64,000 bases of DNA from the NCBI RefSeq assembly GCF_001006805.1, contig NZ_LN811352.1, forward strand, positions 618,454 to 682,453. Reading direction: 5' to 3'. Positions 62,209 through 64,000 of the stretch are shown one piece after another. The notes under the pieces were generated by a model. It was not told the DNA's origin. It did no database searches and saw nothing but the letters and a program-made list of their open reading frames with translations. The first letter of the stretch is position 1, and every line of letters begins with the position of its first letter. The position numbers and the translations under genes are program-made. The stretch comes from Microvirga massiliensis (GTDB taxonomy: Bacteria > Pseudomonadota > Alphaproteobacteria > Rhizobiales > Beijerinckiaceae).

Positions 62209-62371
62209 CAGGCGGAAACTACCATTCCGGGCAACTTGCGCGAAACCTCTTTTCCGGTGTTGTGTTGTCCAGGGGGCTGAGGTCTCGGTCGGGGGCCTCG
62301 GAGACCCGATGGACGCTCGCCGTCATCCGTGCCACACACGCCCATCCTGACTAGCCGGACCAGCGCACCGG

Positions 62372-63637
62372 ATGCCGGAATCCACCAAGCGAGGATCTCC
62401 CGGAGGGAATTGGCGGCCTGATCCGCGCCCTGCTCGAGTTCTCATCTACAGCCACGATACGTTCGGGCTGGGACATCTCCGCCGCTCCCGCGCCATCGCC
62501 AATGCCATTGTCGAGCAATGGCCCGGGACCTCGATCCTCATCATCTCGGGCTCCCCAGTCATCGGCAGTTTCGATTTCGGCAGCGGTGTCGATTACGTAC
62601 GGATCCCTGGCGTCACGAAGCTGCCGGATGGCGACTACCGGAGCCTCAACCTCAACGTTCCGATCGATGACGCAGTCGGGTTGCGGCAGGCCTTGATCCT
62701 TCGGGCAGCACAGAGCTTCCGTCCGGATGTCCTGATCGTCGACAAGGAACCGACGGGGTTCCGGGGCGAGATCCTGCCGGCGCTGGAATATCTGAGAACG
62801 CATGGCTGCCGTCTGGTCTTGGGAATCCGGGACGTCATGGACGAGGCTGGATTGCTGGTGCCGGAATGGGAGCGGAAGGGTGCGCCGGAGGTCCTCGCCC
62901 GCTACTATGACGAAATCTGGGTCTATGGTCTCAAGCAGATCTACCAACCTCTGGCCGCCCTTGACTTGCCGCCGACCGTCCGGGAGCGGACTATCTACAC
63001 CGGCTACATTCGCCGCGAATTGCCTGAGCCGGCAGCCCCCAACCGCTATCCGAAGATCACCCGCCAGCCCTTCGTCCTGGTGACCACGGGCGGAGGTGGC
63101 GATGGCGAAGACATGATCGATTGGGTGATCTCGGCCTATGAGAGCGATCCGGGAATGGACATGCCGGCGCTGATCCTCTTTGGACCGTTCATCAACCGCG
63201 AGCGTCGGTTATCGTTCCTCGAGCGCATCTCGCGCCAGGCCCGGCTCGACGCGCTCACTTTCGACAATAAGGTTGAGGTGCTGATGAGTCGCGCCGAAGC
63301 CATCGTCGCGATGGGAGGCTACAACACCTTCTGCGAGATCCTGTCCTTCGACAAGCGCGCGCTCATCGTGCCCCGCACGAGGCCGCGTCTGGAGCAGGCG
63401 ATCAGGGCCGTGGAGGCTGAAAGGCTTGGTCTTGTGCGTATGCTGAGTGACGAGAACGAACCAAGGACACCCGGTCGCATGGCAGCGGCTCTGCGGGCCC
63501 TCCGCAAACAGCCTCGCCCATCGGAAGTCTTCGTTCCGGGCCTCCTCGATGGGCTGGACCGCATCAAGGAGCGGTTCGGCGCGATCCTGTCGGGGACGGG
63601 GGGCGCCGCATCGGCCATCGGTCAGGCAGCCGAGTAG
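62372..63637 (+). CDS. MurG-like (GT28-type) glycosyltransferase
   Basis: A 421-residue GT-B fold protein. VLIYSHDTFGLGHLRRSRAI carries the Gly-His acceptor-side loop, and the second half has VLVTTGGGGDGEDMIDWVIS, then VEVLMSRAEAIVAMGGYNTF and IVPRTRPRLEQAIRA, the nucleotide-sugar site of the GT28/MurG group. No membrane segment is visible. It is divergent from the ABC-like gene and followed 6 bases later by another glycosyltransferase, so it likely acts in a polysaccharide or glycolipid pathway. Donor and acceptor are unknown. Confidence 0.83.
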   Translation: MPESTKRGSPGGNWRPDPRPARVLIYSHDTFGLGHLRRSRAIANAIVEQWPGTSILIISGSPVIGSFDFGSGVDYVRIPGVTKLPDGDYRSLNLNVPIDDAVGLRQALILRAAQSFRPDVLIVDKEPTGFRGEILPALEYLRTHGCRLVLGIRDVMDEAGLLVPEWERKGAPEVLARYYDEIWVYGLKQIYQPLAALDLPPTVRERTIYTGYIRRELPEPAAPNRYPKITRQPFVLVTTGGGGDGEDMIDWVISAYESDPGMDMPALILFGPFINRERRLSFLERISRQARLDALTFDNKVEVLMSRAEAIVAMGGYNTFCEILSFDKRALIVPRTRPRLEQAIRAVEAERLGLVRMLSDENEPRTPGRMAAALRALRKQPRPSEVFVPGLLDGLDRIKERFGAILSGTGGAASAIGQAAE

Positions 63638-63643
63638 CCTTCC

Positions 63644-64000
63644 ATGCTCCCAGCCGGCCCGTCCCGCCGGATCGCCGTGGTGGTCAAAGGCTACCCCCGG
63701 CTGTCCGAGACCTTCATCGCCCAGGAGGTGCTTGCGCTGCAGCGCCGGGGCCTGAAGCAGGAAATCTGGTCGCTCCGGCACCCGACGGACCCTGCGCGGC
63801 ACCCGATGCATCGTCAGATCCGTGCCCCGGTGACCTACCTGCCGGAATACTTGTACCGGGCGCCGCTCCGCGTCCTCCGCGGCGCCCTATGGTGCGCCCG
63901 TCACGCCAGGATGCGGCATACGCTTCGGGTCTTCGGGAACGATCTGCGGCGCGATCTGACCGCGAACCGCATCAGGCGGCTGGGCCAAGCCCTGGTCCTG
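63644..64000 (+). CDS. Glycosyltransferase (GT4-like), N-terminal part
   Basis: The frame runs off the right edge after 119 codons. IAVVVKGYPRLSETFIAQEV and LALQRRGLKQEIWSLRHPTD form the typical N-terminal strand-loop-helix of GT4 glycosyltransferases of the colanic-acid type (KxYPxxSETFI pattern). It starts 6 bases after the preceding glycosyltransferase, so the two are cotranscribed. The donor-binding half is outside the window. Confidence 0.8.
   Translation, partial: MLPAGPSRRIAVVVKGYPRLSETFIAQEVLALQRRGLKQEIWSLRHPTDPARHPMHRQIRAPVTYLPEYLYRAPLRVLRGALWCARHARMRHTLRVFGNDLRRDLTANRIRRLGQALVL

Overview
The window is high-G+C DNA with dense, short-spaced genes. It looks like the chromosome of an alphaproteobacterium of the order Hyphomicrobiales (Rhizobiales). 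The clues are a MucR/Ros zinc-finger regulator, lineage-typical families (DUF1491, DUF2336, DUF1194, DUF3750, the DUF1214/DUF1254 pair), a CyaC-like cyclase and split methylmalonyl-CoA mutase genes. The genus cannot be fixed by reading alone. I saw no rRNA, tRNA, CRISPR array, prophage or transposase.

Layout. 1-4.4 kb is the edge of a polysaccharide locus: the end of UDP-glucose dehydrogenase, UDP-glucuronate 4-epimerase, an MBOAT O-acyltransferase, and a broken SGNH/AlgX-like acetylation partner with one frameshift and one in-frame stop. 5-11.6 kb holds a secreted PRC-barrel protein, an AI-2E-family permease, a YcgN-type Cys-cluster protein, a class A penicillin-binding protein and the DUF1214/DUF1254 pair. 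11.6-18.6 kb holds a lipoprotein, DUF2336 and DUF1491 proteins, a peptidoglycan-binding protein paired with a histidine-kinase-like protein lacking the phospho-acceptor histidine, SufE and MucR. 18.9-34.2 kb is mainly housekeeping and metabolism: oligopeptidase B, Fe superoxide dismutase, a ChbG/HpnK deacetylase, a GT2 glycosyltransferase, MurJ, an MFS permease, a class IV aminotransferase, a haloacid dehalogenase, an M20 peptidase and a HerA-like ATPase.

34.3-42.4 kb is the methylmalonyl-CoA mutase region (small subunit, large subunit, MeaB chaperone GTPase). Between mutase and MeaB lies a small DUF559 nuclease gene bracketed by inverted copies of a palindromic repeat. 42.4-49.2 kb holds pyroglutamyl peptidase, an alpha/beta hydrolase, a stand-alone Lrp/AsnC ligand-binding domain, a 1,115-residue SAM-cyclase-ATPase protein and an ArgE-like deacetylase. 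49.7-55.6 kb is a complete dipeptide/oligopeptide ABC importer (binding protein, two permeases, two ATPases). The same palindromic repeat family sits between the binding protein and the permeases.

55.9-62.2 kb, all on the minus strand, is the most unusual block. In transcription order it encodes an 896-residue ABC-exporter-like protein whose ATPase motifs are all degenerate and whose nucleotide-binding region is greatly enlarged, a stand-alone cAMP-binding domain with conserved cAMP-contact residues, a membrane cytochrome-b-like / 2Fe-2S / class III adenylate cyclase fusion, and a lytic transglycosylase. It is divergent from two glycosyltransferases at the right edge. I infer a local redox-to-cAMP signalling module tied to an inactive ABC-type membrane protein, perhaps serving envelope or polysaccharide work. 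This is the best candidate for an undescribed system here.
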